From contig JBDTVS010000185.1 of assembly GCA_040007095.1 (NCBI GenBank), positions 3,451-67,450 of the forward strand: DNA of 64,000 nucleotides, in the 5' to 3' direction. How positions within the stretch are numbered: position 1 is the first letter of the stretch; the number at the start of each line of letters is the position of its first letter. A program made the translations under genes and the position numbers. Below are positions 1 to 8,316 of this stretch, piece by piece. The notes beneath the pieces were generated by a model. The model was not told where the DNA came from. It worked only from the letters and a program-made list of their open reading frames with translations, and did not search any database. The DNA is from JBDTVS01 sp040007095. GTDB lineage: Bacteria > Acidobacteriota > Vicinamibacteria > Vicinamibacterales > CAVVIG01.

Positions 1-1081
1 CCATGCTCGTGAGCAGGAGAATTAGGCCGAGCGACGTGTAGAAATAGAAATTCCGCCTCAGCTCCTGCTGGCGCGCGAGAAAGGCGAAGGCCACACCGTA
101 GCAGCCGACGCCGAAGAGGAGGTTCATCGCTGCGAGCGCCGCCGCACCGAACCCGGTCGTTTGCGCTACGTACATCGCGCCGCCAAACCCGACGGCCAGC
201 GCCACCGCGGTCTGCACGACTTCGAAGATGTTGACATCACGGCCGCGGAGCAGGGTGCGCGAGGCGACGCTGGCGAGATGGCCGATGAGCAGCAGTAGTT
301 GAACAGCGATGACCTGCGCGGGTGGGTCCGACACGCTGGCCGTGGCGGTGCGCGCGGCGAGCGCGAACACCATCAGGTCGGCGACCAGCGCCACGGGCCA
401 CCTGAGCCACCACCAGTCCGCGCTGTATCCGATCCAGAGCGTGGCCACGCCAAGCCCGACGGTGGCCGCGGCGAACGGCACCAGGACACCGGTCGCGGCC
501 ACGAGCGCGATCGACGCGGCAAGCGAGGCGAGGACCGCGATCCAGGCCAACACCTGCAGCCGCTGCCGAAGCGCGACCGCGAGCGTGAGCGTCGTGACGA
601 GCGCCACGGCGAACGCGGCGGCATCGGGCGTCAGCAGCCGAAAGCGGCTGACTGACTCCCAGAGCAGGGGGAACGCAATGATCGTCGCGACAAAGCCATG
701 GAACGCGGCACTCGTCTGCCGCTTCGCTGCGCCCGCGCGGTCGGAGAGGACGAGCCAGCCCAACGCATATGCGAGACCGAGCGCGGTGCCCTGGGATACA
801 GGGACCACCCCGGCATCGGTCAGGGCGCGGAGCAGATACGCCCCTCCGAGCGCGACGAACGTCCGCCCCACAAACGAAAGCATCGTGACGAGGTCCTCGC
901 GGGGCGGGACAGACGAAAAAGGCAAGACAGGCAGCGAAGGGAGGGAGGGACGGTCGGAAGGGTCGGCGTCGCCGGTCGCGGCGCCTGCGTGCTCAATGAC
1001 AACGAGCCGCCGTTCGATGTCGCCGAGCGACTGTTCGAGTGCGCGGACGGCGGACTCGACGCGCAGCAGGCGTTCGTCCAT
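1..1081 (-). CDS. polytopic membrane protein, DUF2339-like, 3' end outside window
   Basis: The reading frame stays open from an ATG at 1081 to the left edge, so about 360 N-terminal residues are visible. Residues 1-35 form a charged, probably coiled helix, followed by a Ser/Pro-rich linker and then about eleven hydrophobic segments, so this is an inner-membrane protein. The layout (N-terminal helix, linker, many membrane helices) resembles DUF2339 proteins, but I see no diagnostic motif. The ATG lies 4 nt after the stop of the multiheme cytochrome, so it is probably the last gene of the respiratory operon and may be translationally coupled. A role in that complex is only inference from position. 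Confidence 0.75.
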   Translation of the reverse strand, partial: MDERLLRVESAVRALEQSLGDIERRLVVIEHAGAATGDADPSDRPSLPSLPVLPFSSVPPREDLVTMLSFVGRTFVALGGAYLLRALTDAGVVPVSQGTALGLAYALGWLVLSDRAGAAKRQTSAAFHGFVATIIAFPLLWESVSRFRLLTPDAAAFAVALVTTLTLAVALRQRLQVLAWIAVLASLAASIALVAATGVLVPFAAATVGLGVATLWIGYSADWWWLRWPVALVADLMVFALAARTATASVSDPPAQVIAVQLLLLIGHLASVASRTLLRGRDVNIFEVVQTAVALAVGFGGAMYVAQTTGFGAAALAAMNLLFGVGCYGVAFAFLARQQELRRNFYFYTSLGLILLLTSM

Positions 1082-1085
1082 GCCG

Positions 1086-2372
1086 CTACCTGGGATGTGA
1101 ACGGCGGTCGATTTGCTTGATTTTGAACCACAGGGCGACCACGAGCAGCATGATGGCGCCGAGCGACAGCGCCAGGCCGCGGCGCCGGAACCGGAGCTCG
1201 AGGACGCCGTCCTGGCCGGCGCGGTCGACGCCCGCAAGGATGGTCGTCGCTTCCGCCAGGATGGTGTCCACGGCTGCGGGATCGGACGAGTGGATCTCCC
1301 TGCGCGCGAGCGTCAGGCGCGAGCGAGCCTCGGCGAGCGCCAGCTCCTGGTTGCTCACCTCGATCCCGGCGTTGCGGACGCGCGCGATCAGCTCACCCGA
1401 TTGGACGATTCCACGCGTCACTCCCTCCATCCCACGTCGCATCCGGTCGGCCGCGGCGGCGCCCTTGTCGTCGGGACCGCTGTGACAGGAGGCACATAAG
1501 GCGTGTGCGCCCGAACCCAGCATGTCGTCGGATGGCTTCAGCACGGCGTGGTTGCTGTGACACTCCACGCACCCCTTGTCGAAGATCTGGGCGTGGACGC
1601 TGGTTTGGAACTTCGTCGCGAAGACCGCGTGGCATGTGCCGCAGACGTTCACCACCGCGCCGACGCCCGGTGGCGTCGCACCGTGGTTGCCGTGGCAGTC
1701 GTTGCAGGTTGGGGCCGAGAGGTCGTTGCCCTTCGTGAGGGCGGCGTAGTGGACGCTCTTCTGGTAGTCGGCGAACTGGCGGGTCGGGATCGCGGTCCCG
1801 CCGGGGAGCTTGTACTCGGCCATGTGACGCGGGTCGGCGTGGCATGCCGCGCAGGTCGCGGCAACGTTTGTGGGGAAGACGGGTGACTTCGCGTCGCCGA
1901 CCGCCCGGATCCCGTGAGGGCCGTGGCAGCTGGCGCATGTGGCCACGTCGGTGTGGCCAGCGGCGAGCTGCCTGCCGTGCACGCTCGTCGCATATTCGGT
2001 CGCCTGATCCACGCGCTGCCGTGGCGCGAAGCGCCGCATCAGCGTGGCGTCGCTGTGACAGCGCGCGCACGTCGCAATCTGTGCCTGCCCCACCGGCGCA
2101 CCCTTGAATCCCCGCGCGGCGTCGTGCGCCCGTGCCTTGTCTCCGGCCGACGAATCGCCACCGTGACAATCAATACACGCAAAGCCGCGCTCCCGGTGGA
2201 CATCCGTCCCCGAGAAGAGCGCTGCCGGTGTCGACAGCTTCGTTTCGGTGAGCGTCGCATGGCACGTGAGGCAGGCGTTGGCCGCCGGCGCGGGTTGCGC
2301 AGCCAGGCGCGACGGCGCGCACAGCGCCATCACCGCGAGGAGCGAGAGGCAGCGTCCGGTACTCGAGAGCAT
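1086..2372 (-). CDS. nine-heme cytochrome c with C-terminal membrane anchor
   Basis: The 428-residue protein starts with a signal peptide (cleavage after LAAQ, about residue 26) and carries nine CxxCH heme-binding motifs: CLTCH, CIDCH, CARCH, CASCH, CAACH, CNDCH, CGTCH, CVECH and CASCH. Near the C-terminus a hydrophobic segment (around GAIMLLVVALW) followed by KIKQ and basic residues would anchor the heme domain on the periplasmic face. The frame extends further upstream, but that part overlaps cytochrome b and lacks a signal, so I start at ATG 2372, 8 nt after the cytochrome b stop. Following Rieske and cytochrome b, it probably accepts electrons from the quinol-oxidising complex. NapC/NrfB-like or tetraheme DHC-type relationships are possible but were not tested. 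Confidence 0.88.
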   Translation of the reverse strand: MLSSTGRCLSLLAVMALCAPSRLAAQPAPAANACLTCHATLTETKLSTPAALFSGTDVHRERGFACIDCHGGDSSAGDKARAHDAARGFKGAPVGQAQIATCARCHSDATLMRRFAPRQRVDQATEYATSVHGRQLAAGHTDVATCASCHGPHGIRAVGDAKSPVFPTNVAATCAACHADPRHMAEYKLPGGTAIPTRQFADYQKSVHYAALTKGNDLSAPTCNDCHGNHGATPPGVGAVVNVCGTCHAVFATKFQTSVHAQIFDKGCVECHSNHAVLKPSDDMLGSGAHALCASCHSGPDDKGAAAADRMRRGMEGVTRGIVQSGELIARVRNAGIEVSNQELALAEARSRLTLARREIHSSDPAAVDTILAEATTILAGVDRAGQDGVLELRFRRRGLALSLGAIMLLVVALWFKIKQIDRRSHPR

Positions 2373-2380
2373 GACGGCGC

Positions 2381-3460
2381 CTACTTGGCGTAATGCCCGA
2401 TGATGGTGAACACGATCAGATACGCGAGGCCGAGTGCCGCCAGGACCGTGAACACCGGGCTGCGTTCTCCGCGGTTCGCGCGTCGATCGAGGAACGGCAC
2501 GAGCATCAAGAACACCGCGATGAGACCGAATCCGACGACGCCGAGTTGCTCGCCTTCCAATCCCAGCACGTGGCTCGGGATCAGCTTCAGGGTGTGGAAC
2601 ATCGCGAGGAAGTACCACTCGGGTCGGATACCCGGCGGAACGACTGCGAAGGGGTCCGCCTTCTTGCCCAGTTCCCACGGGTAGAAGGCGGCCAGGGCGG
2701 CGACGACCGCGAGCACGACGTACCAGGCGAGGATGTCGCGAAGGATGTAGTTGGGGAAGAACGGTATCTGCGGCGGCCGCTCGCCTGCCTTCTGTTTCCG
2801 CTCGATGCTGAGCGGCACGCTCATCCCCTGACGCTGGACGAGAAGAAGGTGCGCAAGGACGAGCGCGGTGGTGATCGCCGGCAAGACGGCCACGTGTAAT
2901 CCGTAGAAGCGCGACAAGGTCGCGCCCGTGACGTCATCGCCGCCGCGCAACAGACGCAAGGTGAACGGACCGATGAGTGGGACCGCTCCGGCAATCCCGG
3001 TCCCTACCTTCGTGGCGAAGAACGACAGCTCGTTCCACGGCAGCAGGTAGCCGCTGAAGCCGAAGCCGAGCATCAGAAACAGCACCACCATGCCGGTGAG
3101 CCACGTCAGCTCACGCGGCTTGCGGTACGACTTCAGGAAGAACACGCTGAAGAAGTGCGCAAACGCGAGCGCAATTAGCAGGTTCGCCGACCAGCTATGG
3201 ACGTTGCGAATCAGCCAGCCGAACTCCACCTGCGTGACGATGAACTGGACGCTTTCGTAGGCTTCGGCCGAGCTCGGGCGGTAGTACAGCAGCAAGAGAA
3301 TGCCCGTGAACACCTGCACTCCGAACAGGAACATCGTCATGCCGCCGAGGTAATACCAGACCTCTTGCGCGTGAATCGGCACGCCCTTTTCGACGATGAA
3401 ATGGCGGATGCCGCTCAGGTCGAGCCGCTCGTCCAACCAGTCGACGACGTTCTGCACCAT
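2381..3460 (-). CDS. cytochrome b (b6 plus subunit IV fused) of a bc-type quinol oxidoreductase
   Basis: This 359-residue polytopic protein is the diheme cytochrome b of a quinol:cytochrome c oxidoreductase. The first His pair (NVHSW to FAHFF) is separated by 13 residues. The second pair (GLHVA to LAHLL) is separated by 14, the b6-type spacing. The quinol-oxidation (Qo) motif PEWYF is present in the C-terminal half, so cytochrome b6 and subunit IV form one chain. I start at ATG 3460, giving the usual amphipathic N-terminus (WLDERL), because upstream residues would overlap the Rieske gene. The stop is 8 nt from the multiheme cytochrome start and the Rieske stop is 17 nt upstream, consistent with one operon. 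Confidence 0.93.
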   Translation of the reverse strand: MVQNVVDWLDERLDLSGIRHFIVEKGVPIHAQEVWYYLGGMTMFLFGVQVFTGILLLLYYRPSSAEAYESVQFIVTQVEFGWLIRNVHSWSANLLIALAFAHFFSVFFLKSYRKPRELTWLTGMVVLFLMLGFGFSGYLLPWNELSFFATKVGTGIAGAVPLIGPFTLRLLRGGDDVTGATLSRFYGLHVAVLPAITTALVLAHLLLVQRQGMSVPLSIERKQKAGERPPQIPFFPNYILRDILAWYVVLAVVAALAAFYPWELGKKADPFAVVPPGIRPEWYFLAMFHTLKLIPSHVLGLEGEQLGVVGFGLIAVFLMLVPFLDRRANRGERSPVFTVLAALGLAYLIVFTIIGHYAK

Positions 3461-3477
3461 GGGCTTGGGCGCTCCCG

Positions 3478-3969
3478 TCAGCCGCGCGACACGATGATCT
3501 CTTCGTCGCCAGAATCGCCGCGCAGGTTCACGACGAACTTTTCGAGAGCTCGGGGAGGCGGCCCCGACACGACGTTGCCGCCCAGGTCGTACGTCCCATT
3601 GTGGCAGGCGCACCACAGCTGTGCCGTGTCCGGCTTGTACTGGACTGTGCAATCCAGGTGGGTGCAGACGGCGCTGAATGCCCGGATGTCGCCGTCGGCC
3701 GTGCGAACGACAATGCCCGGCCGGCTGCCAAACTTGAAGATCCGCGCACCGTTGAGCCCGAGCGCCGCCGCCTTGCCCGCGCTCGCGCTCGCCGTCGCCG
3801 GTTCGCCGTTCGCGGGTGGAATCAAGAACCGCGAGACGGGGTAGACAATCGCGACGGCGGTTGAGACGAAGCCGACTGCGAGAAGGGTATCGAGGAAGCC
3901 CCGGCGATCGAACTCCGTTCCGCCCGCCATCGTCGGGATTGGATCCTGATGAGACATTTGCCGGGACAT
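3478..3969 (-). CDS. Rieske [2Fe-2S] protein
   Basis: This 163-residue protein has an N-terminal membrane anchor (residues about 28-50) preceded by DRRGFL, which resembles a Tat motif, and a C-terminal Rieske domain. The cluster-binding boxes are CTHLDC and CACHNG, each with the Cys and His ligands plus the disulfide Cys. The protein would move electrons from the Qo site of cytochrome b to the c-type cytochromes in the periplasm. The start is uncertain: Met1, Met5 and Met14 all leave the anchor intact and none has a strong ribosome-binding site. It is the second gene of the operon. Confidence 0.93.
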   Translation of the reverse strand: MSRQMSHQDPIPTMAGGTEFDRRGFLDTLLAVGFVSTAVAIVYPVSRFLIPPANGEPATASASAGKAAALGLNGARIFKFGSRPGIVVRTADGDIRAFSAVCTHLDCTVQYKPDTAQLWCACHNGTYDLGGNVVSGPPPRALEKFVVNLRGDSGDEEIIVSRG

Positions 3970-4008
3970 CCTACGCCGTAACGTCTGATAACTGGTAGCG
4001 ATGTGTCG

Positions 4009-4341
4009 CTATTTCTTGTTGATCGAGAAAAGGTAGGCGACAAGGGCATCCACGTCCTCCTTGGGTAACGTGTAGGCCTTCATCTCGGGCTTCCTGGTCG
4101 CCTGTGTCTTTGCGGTCATCCCCTTGGCGTCGTTAATCCACGCGCGGATCTCGTCGGCTGATAGCTTGCTGACGGCTTCTTCCATCGGGCCTTTCGCGTT
4201 GCCCTTCCCGCCGATTGAATGACACAGCGCGCACTTCTGATCGGCAAACACCTTCTCTCCCAGAGCCTTGGCATCTTGTGCCGCAACGGATGCAGCGCCG
4301 ACAAGGCTCAGGAGCGTGACGTAACTGATCGTGCGAAGCAT
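4009..4341 (-). CDS. mono-heme class I cytochrome c
   Basis: This 110-residue exported cytochrome has a signal peptide ending near VAAQ, one heme motif CALCH, and a distal Met candidate in PEMKAYTLP before the C-terminal helix. The ATG at 4341 is chosen over an upstream start because GGAGGAG sits 7 nt before it and the signal peptide begins there. It is the first gene of the minus-strand operon followed by Rieske, cytochrome b and the nine-heme cytochrome. It could be a mobile electron carrier or a subunit of the same complex. Confidence 0.9.
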   Translation of the reverse strand: MLRTISYVTLLSLVGAASVAAQDAKALGEKVFADQKCALCHSIGGKGNAKGPMEEAVSKLSADEIRAWINDAKGMTAKTQATRKPEMKAYTLPKEDVDALVAYLFSINKK

Positions 4342-4398
4342 GATGACTCCTCCGTGACCGCAGCTGTGGAGACGCGCGTTGGACAACTGGAGAGTACA

Positions 4399-5007
4399 TT
4401 ATCGGCCTCTCCGCTGTCGCGTCCGCGAAATCACGGCCCAAACCTCCTTCGCTCGATACAGGCCATTTATGAAAGGGCCGTCGTTGTCGGCACGTCCGCT
4501 GCGCGCGGGCGCGTGACGCAATCGCTTCAATCGCTCACGCCCACTAGCAAATCGACTCCGTGGCTGATCCCGAATCAGCCCAGTCCTCGGATCAACGTAC
4601 AGACCTTCGACTGGGATGTCGGCGTTCAAGTACCGCCGGCGGTTCGAATAGACCAAGCGGTCGTCACCAATGTAGCAGTCGGTTTCGATCTCCCACCGGA
4701 CGTGGTTCCAGATGTGGGCGCCACTCAGGCTTCGACGATCCAGCTTGCGTGACAACTCGCTATGCACCTTGGCCCATGGCCTGCCGATGCAGGACCTCAA
4801 GTATCGCCTCAGCGGGTTGATCAGGTCCGAGAACTCCTTCGCCTCGTAGCCGTACTGCCGGCCGCGAGCGACTGGAAGGCGCGTGGGCTCGTCGTAGTCC
4901 CTGTCCGGATCGAAGTATCGAATCCGAGGCCCAGTTGTCTTCCTACTTGGATTCCCGTGCCCCCGTCGTGGCCGCTCGGTTACGACTCTCGCCATGTCGT
5001 CACGCAT
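4399..5007 (-). CDS. uncharacterised basic protein
   Basis: This is an unrecognised, Arg-rich, soluble protein of about 202 residues without membrane segments or a signal. Visible landmarks are FDPDRDYDE, an IGRPWAKVHSEL segment and a later VDPRTGLIRD stretch. I recall similar arrangements in uncharacterised planctomycete and acidobacterial proteins, but cannot name a family. I start at ATG 5007 because upstream residues would run through the DUF433 gene on the other strand. It is divergent from the toxin-antitoxin pair (85 nt between starts). Function unknown. Confidence 0.65.
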   Translation of the reverse strand: MRDDMARVVTERPRRGHGNPSRKTTGPRIRYFDPDRDYDEPTRLPVARGRQYGYEAKEFSDLINPLRRYLRSCIGRPWAKVHSELSRKLDRRSLSGAHIWNHVRWEIETDCYIGDDRLVYSNRRRYLNADIPVEGLYVDPRTGLIRDQPRSRFASGRERLKRLRHAPARSGRADNDGPFINGLYRAKEVWAVISRTRQRRGR

Positions 5008-5092
5008 GCAAACGCTGCCTCCAGACCAGCCGGACAGAATACCAGGAGTCGCGCCGAGGCGTATGCTACAGTCGGCGCAGGTGAGTGACCTG

Positions 5093-5323
5093 ATGGAAGT
5101 CTTTCCCGGCATCTCCATGAATCCGGACGTTCGGTTCGGTAAGCCGTGCATCGCCGGCACTCGCATGGACGTTGCGACGGTTGTGGGACTCATCGCATCG
5201 GGCGAAACCGTCGAGACGGTCGCCAGCGAGTACCAACTGTCGATTGAACAGGTCCGAGCCGCATTGGCTTACGCTGCCCATGTCGCCGCGCATGTGCCAC
5301 CGGCGGTGCGTCAGGCGTCTTGA
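5093..5323 (+). CDS. DUF433 antitoxin-like protein
   Basis: This 76-residue protein matches the small DUF433 (VapB45-like) family: an N-terminal MNPDVRFGKPCIAGTRM core followed by a helix-turn-helix-like segment (GETVETVASEY, then LSIEQVRAAL). ATG 5093 gives the usual family length and has AGGTGAG about 8 nt upstream; an ATG at 5063 would add ten unsupported residues. Its stop overlaps the start of the DUF5615 gene (TTGA at 5320-5323), so the two are co-translated. By family, DUF433 is the antitoxin partner of PIN-like DUF5615 proteins. Confidence 0.87.
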   Translation: MEVFPGISMNPDVRFGKPCIAGTRMDVATVVGLIASGETVETVASEYQLSIEQVRAALAYAAHVAAHVPPAVRQAS

Positions 5324-5733
5324 AGATCCTGCTCGACGAGAACTTCCCGCTCGCGCTGTATCGCAGACTGAGCGCGGATGGTGAGGACGTCGAACATATC
5401 ATCACTCTTGGTTTGCGCGGTGCACCCGATCAACGCATCAGAGAGCGGCTCTTCGACAGGGGAGTGCTGTTTCTGACCCAAGACGAGGACTTCCTGTTCG
5501 ACAAGCCAACCGAGGCGATCGTGATGCAGTCGCGGGTTCGGCAGTCGCGGCCTTTGGCGGAACGGGTCGAAGTCTGGCGGCGTGCGGTGCTTGAACTGAC
5601 CGGGAATCCGAGACCAGAGCGCCGGTTCGAGTTGATGGACGACGGCTACTTGCTCGCATGGGAGCAGGGGCCGGGTGGCACGTGGAAGGCGAAGCTGCCG
5701 CGCCCACAAGACCGAATACCCGAGGAGCCGTAG
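5320..5733 (+). CDS. DUF5615 PIN-like toxin
   Basis: This 137-residue protein has the DUF5615 pattern of a degenerate PIN-like nuclease: N-terminal KILLDENFP with the conserved Asp and Asn, and a mid-protein TQDEDFL acidic motif. Translation starts at TTG 5320, overlapping the TGA of the DUF433 gene. DUF5615 with DUF433 forms a widespread predicted type II toxin-antitoxin module in which the toxin is thought to cleave RNA. The tail (residues 110-137) is longer than in minimal members and ends in a charged stretch. Confidence 0.87.
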   Translation: MKILLDENFPLALYRRLSADGEDVEHIITLGLRGAPDQRIRERLFDRGVLFLTQDEDFLFDKPTEAIVMQSRVRQSRPLAERVEVWRRAVLELTGNPRPERRFELMDDGYLLAWEQGPGGTWKAKLPRPQDRIPEEP

Positions 5734-5876
5734 CTCAACGCCATCCCACTCCGGCCTCCACTCGCAGCGCGTCCAAGTGCAATAGCCAAGCGATCGCCTG
5801 CTTCCAACTGGCGACGATCTAGTCCACCAACCCATCCGTATTCAGGTCCATCGACGTGCCGATGCTCATTCGCAGC

Positions 5877-6494
5877 TCAAAGTGGCGCGACTCTCGCCAG
5901 CGTCTTCAGAGCGGACTTTGCCTTGGCTTTGCGAACAGCCTTCCACTCGCTGTCGGCGCGATGGTGTCTGAGGTCTGTCAGATACGCGTACTCCGGCGTA
6001 AGCAGCCGGTGTTGCTCTGCCTTGGCCTTCGTCCATGACCGGGCGAACGCCTCGAAGGTCGGAGCTTCTCCTCGCGTCCAGAACTCCATGGCGAGCACCC
6101 GGGCAACCGCGCCGTCCTTGAACCGTCCGGCGGTCAGATCACGAAGCAACCGCATGACACCCTCGAACTCCTTCGCGTACCAGCGATAGTAGAGGCGATG
6201 GCGAGGTCCGAGCCGCGTCGGCGGACTTTCCTCGCGGACGATCTGTGCGGGGATGCGAGTGGGCTGACCCACTTGGCCTGTTCTGAGATAGCGCCGGAGA
6301 CGGGCCACTACGATCGGCTTTCGATCAGTGTCCTTGGTGACCTTCACCTTGCCGTCCGTGGACTCCGCCACGATCCGGTAAGGGATTCCGCGCTCCGAAC
6401 AGAAGCCGCGAATTTCCTTGAGGTTCATGTAGTTCAGCTCCTCGAGGAGCCGCGCACGCTCGCTCGCGGTGAGCTGCGACAGGAAGTTCGACAT
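5877..6494 (-). CDS. uncharacterised protein with N-terminal SAP-like helices
   Basis: This 205-residue soluble protein is not recognised. Residues 8-40 (LTASERARLLEEL, then LKEIRGFCSERGIPYRI) look like a short helix-extension-helix nucleic-acid-binding segment of SAP type. The middle is Arg-rich (VARLRRYLRTG) and the C-terminus is a Lys/Ala-rich helix (VRKAKAKSALKTLARV), which also suits DNA or RNA binding. ATG 6494 is preceded by GAAAGG about 8 nt away. It converges on the DUF5615 gene across a 143-nt spacer. No function can be assigned. Confidence 0.72.
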   Translation of the reverse strand: MSNFLSQLTASERARLLEELNYMNLKEIRGFCSERGIPYRIVAESTDGKVKVTKDTDRKPIVVARLRRYLRTGQVGQPTRIPAQIVREESPPTRLGPRHRLYYRWYAKEFEGVMRLLRDLTAGRFKDGAVARVLAMEFWTRGEAPTFEAFARSWTKAKAEQHRLLTPEYAYLTDLRHHRADSEWKAVRKAKAKSALKTLARVAPL

Positions 6495-7127
6495 TCAAAT
6501 ACCTTTCAACGCGTCCGGCCCGCGCCAGCAGCGAGTCGCCAGTTCTACGATCGTGCGGTTGCCGTCACTTTACCGCGGCGCCCGCGACTCCCGCCTCGGC
6601 CACTTCTCTTGCAGATCGATGACGTATTGGGAATTCCGGCGATGATAACGTAGAGGTTCCCTGGCTGCTTGCGCTGCCCGCCGGGCGCGTATCTGAAGTT
6701 GGAGCGGCCGGTTGGCGCGATGCTTGGCGCGCTGGGGACCTGATGCAGGTACAAAGGGCGCTCGAGCCGTCGTATCGTCACGTGCGGATTCGTCATGCCG
6801 TCGCCTGCGCCGTGCTTGCGATTCCGCTCATGGCAGTCAGACCACCAGGCGCGCCGCTGGATATGCGGCTGCATATCGACGTGTCGCTTCGTACGAACGC
6901 CGTCTATCACCTTGCCTGCCTCGGTGGCTCCATTTCCTGCTCGGAGCTCCGAGGCCGCCGCAGCTACGATCATGAGCGGCCGCTAGCGGGGCCCGCAATT
7001 GTGGAAGCGAAATACTCACAAGCGCGAGGACCAGAGCCCTCTTGCGGGAAGACCGATCGATGGGTACTGTTCAAACTCGCGCCTTCTCTTCTGAGCCATA
7101 CTCGGCGCCGCGGGGAGGTCGGCCGAA
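6495..7127 (+). other. 633-nt stretch without a convincing intact gene
   Basis: No reading frame here combines a start signal with protein-like composition over its full length. Minus-strand frames are Arg/Gly-rich shadows. One plus-strand stretch (about 6782-6960) looks like a signal peptide plus the start of an exported protein and is listed separately as a possible relict. The segment just before 7128 provides GGGGAGG as the ribosome-binding site of the next gene. Confidence 0.5.
6782..6964 (+). pseudogene. possible relict of a secreted-protein gene (N-terminus only)
   Basis: From GTG 6782 the frame reads a basic start (RIRHA), a hydrophobic core (VACAVLAIPLMAV), a likely cleavage region, and then a segment with NAVYHLACL and ISCSE. 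This resembles the beginning of an exported protein. After about 6964 the composition changes to Arg-rich, low-plausibility sequence, as if the rest had been lost by frameshift or deletion. It may equally be chance; the only support is the signal-peptide-like pattern and the neighbourhood of other damaged genes. Confidence 0.25.
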
Positions 7128-7895
7128 ATGCCCTGGAACAGCATTCGCTTCATGCAAGAACTCAACACGTGCGGGAACCAGTACGAAGCGGACAACGCGT
7201 GGTTCAGGAACGACTGGGGCGAACGGCGCCAGTACGCGTTGAACGCTTGGCGGCTCTACCAGCAGGCGTCCACGAATGCCTTGGGGATGCTGCTGCTGGG
7301 TAGTGCCAAGATTCGCAAGGATTCTGTTCTCGTGAGCAATTTCGGCATGACGTCGGCAGGCGGTGTCATAGACCCAGAGGAAGTCGCGCTCGTCGAGGCA
7401 CTCGAAACCGAGAGGACAGACCAGAGAGCGGCCCCTGGACTGCGAGACGCACCCGACGTGCTGGGTCCGGGAAGCATTCTCAACGACAAGAACTGGACGC
7501 CCTTACTGAACGACTGTTACATTCTGGGCGGCGTTCACGGCGGGCACGAGTTTCACCTGGCAGAAGACAGCGCGAACGCGTACTTCGAGTCACTGGGCGG
7601 GCAATTGACCGCCAGGGACAACTGGCGGTCTTACTTCAGCACGCACCAGGACGCCGTCTGGGACACGACGCGACAGGTCCCACGGATCCTGGCGCGGGAG
7701 CTGATCGGCTTGAAGACTTTTGGCTACCGCCCCCGGTTCTTCCCGGAGCAACTGTCGTTCAGCGCCACGCAGTCCGACGGCGCCACCTTCAAGACGTACC
7801 TGGACGCGCTCGTTGCGGCAGGGATCACAAGCCGGAATCGGACAGTCGTCCTGGAGACCGTTTCACTGTTTCTATTCGGGAACGCCGCCGCGTGA
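7128..7895 (+). CDS. uncharacterised 255-residue protein
   Basis: The product has no recognised domain, no signal peptide and no membrane helix. Composition is protein-like, with an aromatic-rich N-terminus (RNDWGERRQY, NAWRLYQQAS) and a His/Gly-rich middle segment (GGVHGGHEFHLA). ATG 7128 has GGGGAGG 9 nt upstream. It sits in the accessory patch between the DUF433/DUF5615 pair and a truncated ATPase gene. The preserved frame suggests a functional gene, but no function can be proposed from sequence. Confidence 0.72.
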   Translation: MPWNSIRFMQELNTCGNQYEADNAWFRNDWGERRQYALNAWRLYQQASTNALGMLLLGSAKIRKDSVLVSNFGMTSAGGVIDPEEVALVEALETERTDQRAAPGLRDAPDVLGPGSILNDKNWTPLLNDCYILGGVHGGHEFHLAEDSANAYFESLGGQLTARDNWRSYFSTHQDAVWDTTRQVPRILARELIGLKTFGYRPRFFPEQLSFSATQSDGATFKTYLDALVAAGITSRNRTVVLETVSLFLFGNAAA

Positions 7896-7935
7896 AGCGC
7901 GGCCCGAAGCCACGCCGCGCCGCTATAGTAGGGCG

Positions 7936-8316
7936 ATGAAGACGAGACGCAGTGCGCCGGCGCCGGTCCGAAGCACGTGCGCACCGTTCCTTCACCGAAT
8001 CACGAGCACGCCAGAGAACAGCGATCCAGCCAAGTATCCATTCAACATCCGCGCGTTCTCTCGCGGGATCGATGTGGCGTTTCGAAGCAAGGTAACGTCT
8101 TTCGTTGGTGAAAACGGCAGCGGCAAATCGACGCTTCTCGAAGCGCTCACCGAGTGCTCCGGGTTCAATCCCGAGGGCGGCAACCGTGATCATCACCGCG
8201 CGACCTTCGCTGATCGCTCTCCGCTCGCCCAGGCGCTCAGGTTGTCGTGGCAGCGGAAGGTCACCGAAGGGTTCTTCATGCGAGCGCAACGGCGAGAATC
8301 GACCCGCTGTCGATGA
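7936..8316 (+). pseudogene. truncated ABC/AAA-type ATPase (N-terminal 115 residues)
   Basis: The frame begins at ATG 7936 and encodes the start of a predicted single-domain ABC-class ATPase: a strand-loop region, a perfect Walker A motif GENGSGKST at about residues 56-64, and a downstream LRLSWQRKVTEGFFMRA segment typical of the region after the Q-loop. Coding similarity then stops: after about 8285 the frame reads Arg-rich sequence and terminates at 8316, with no signature motif, Walker B or H-loop. Intact relatives are roughly twice as long. The break coincides with the 3' end of a damaged minus-strand gene, pointing to a deletion junction. TATAGT at 7924-7929 lies 6 nt before the ATG, suggesting a leaderless transcript. 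Confidence 0.7.

Noticed and set aside
6545..6973. 142-residue minus-strand frame
   Set aside because: Composition is Arg/Gly-rich and unlike a folded protein, with no start signal and no link to neighbours.
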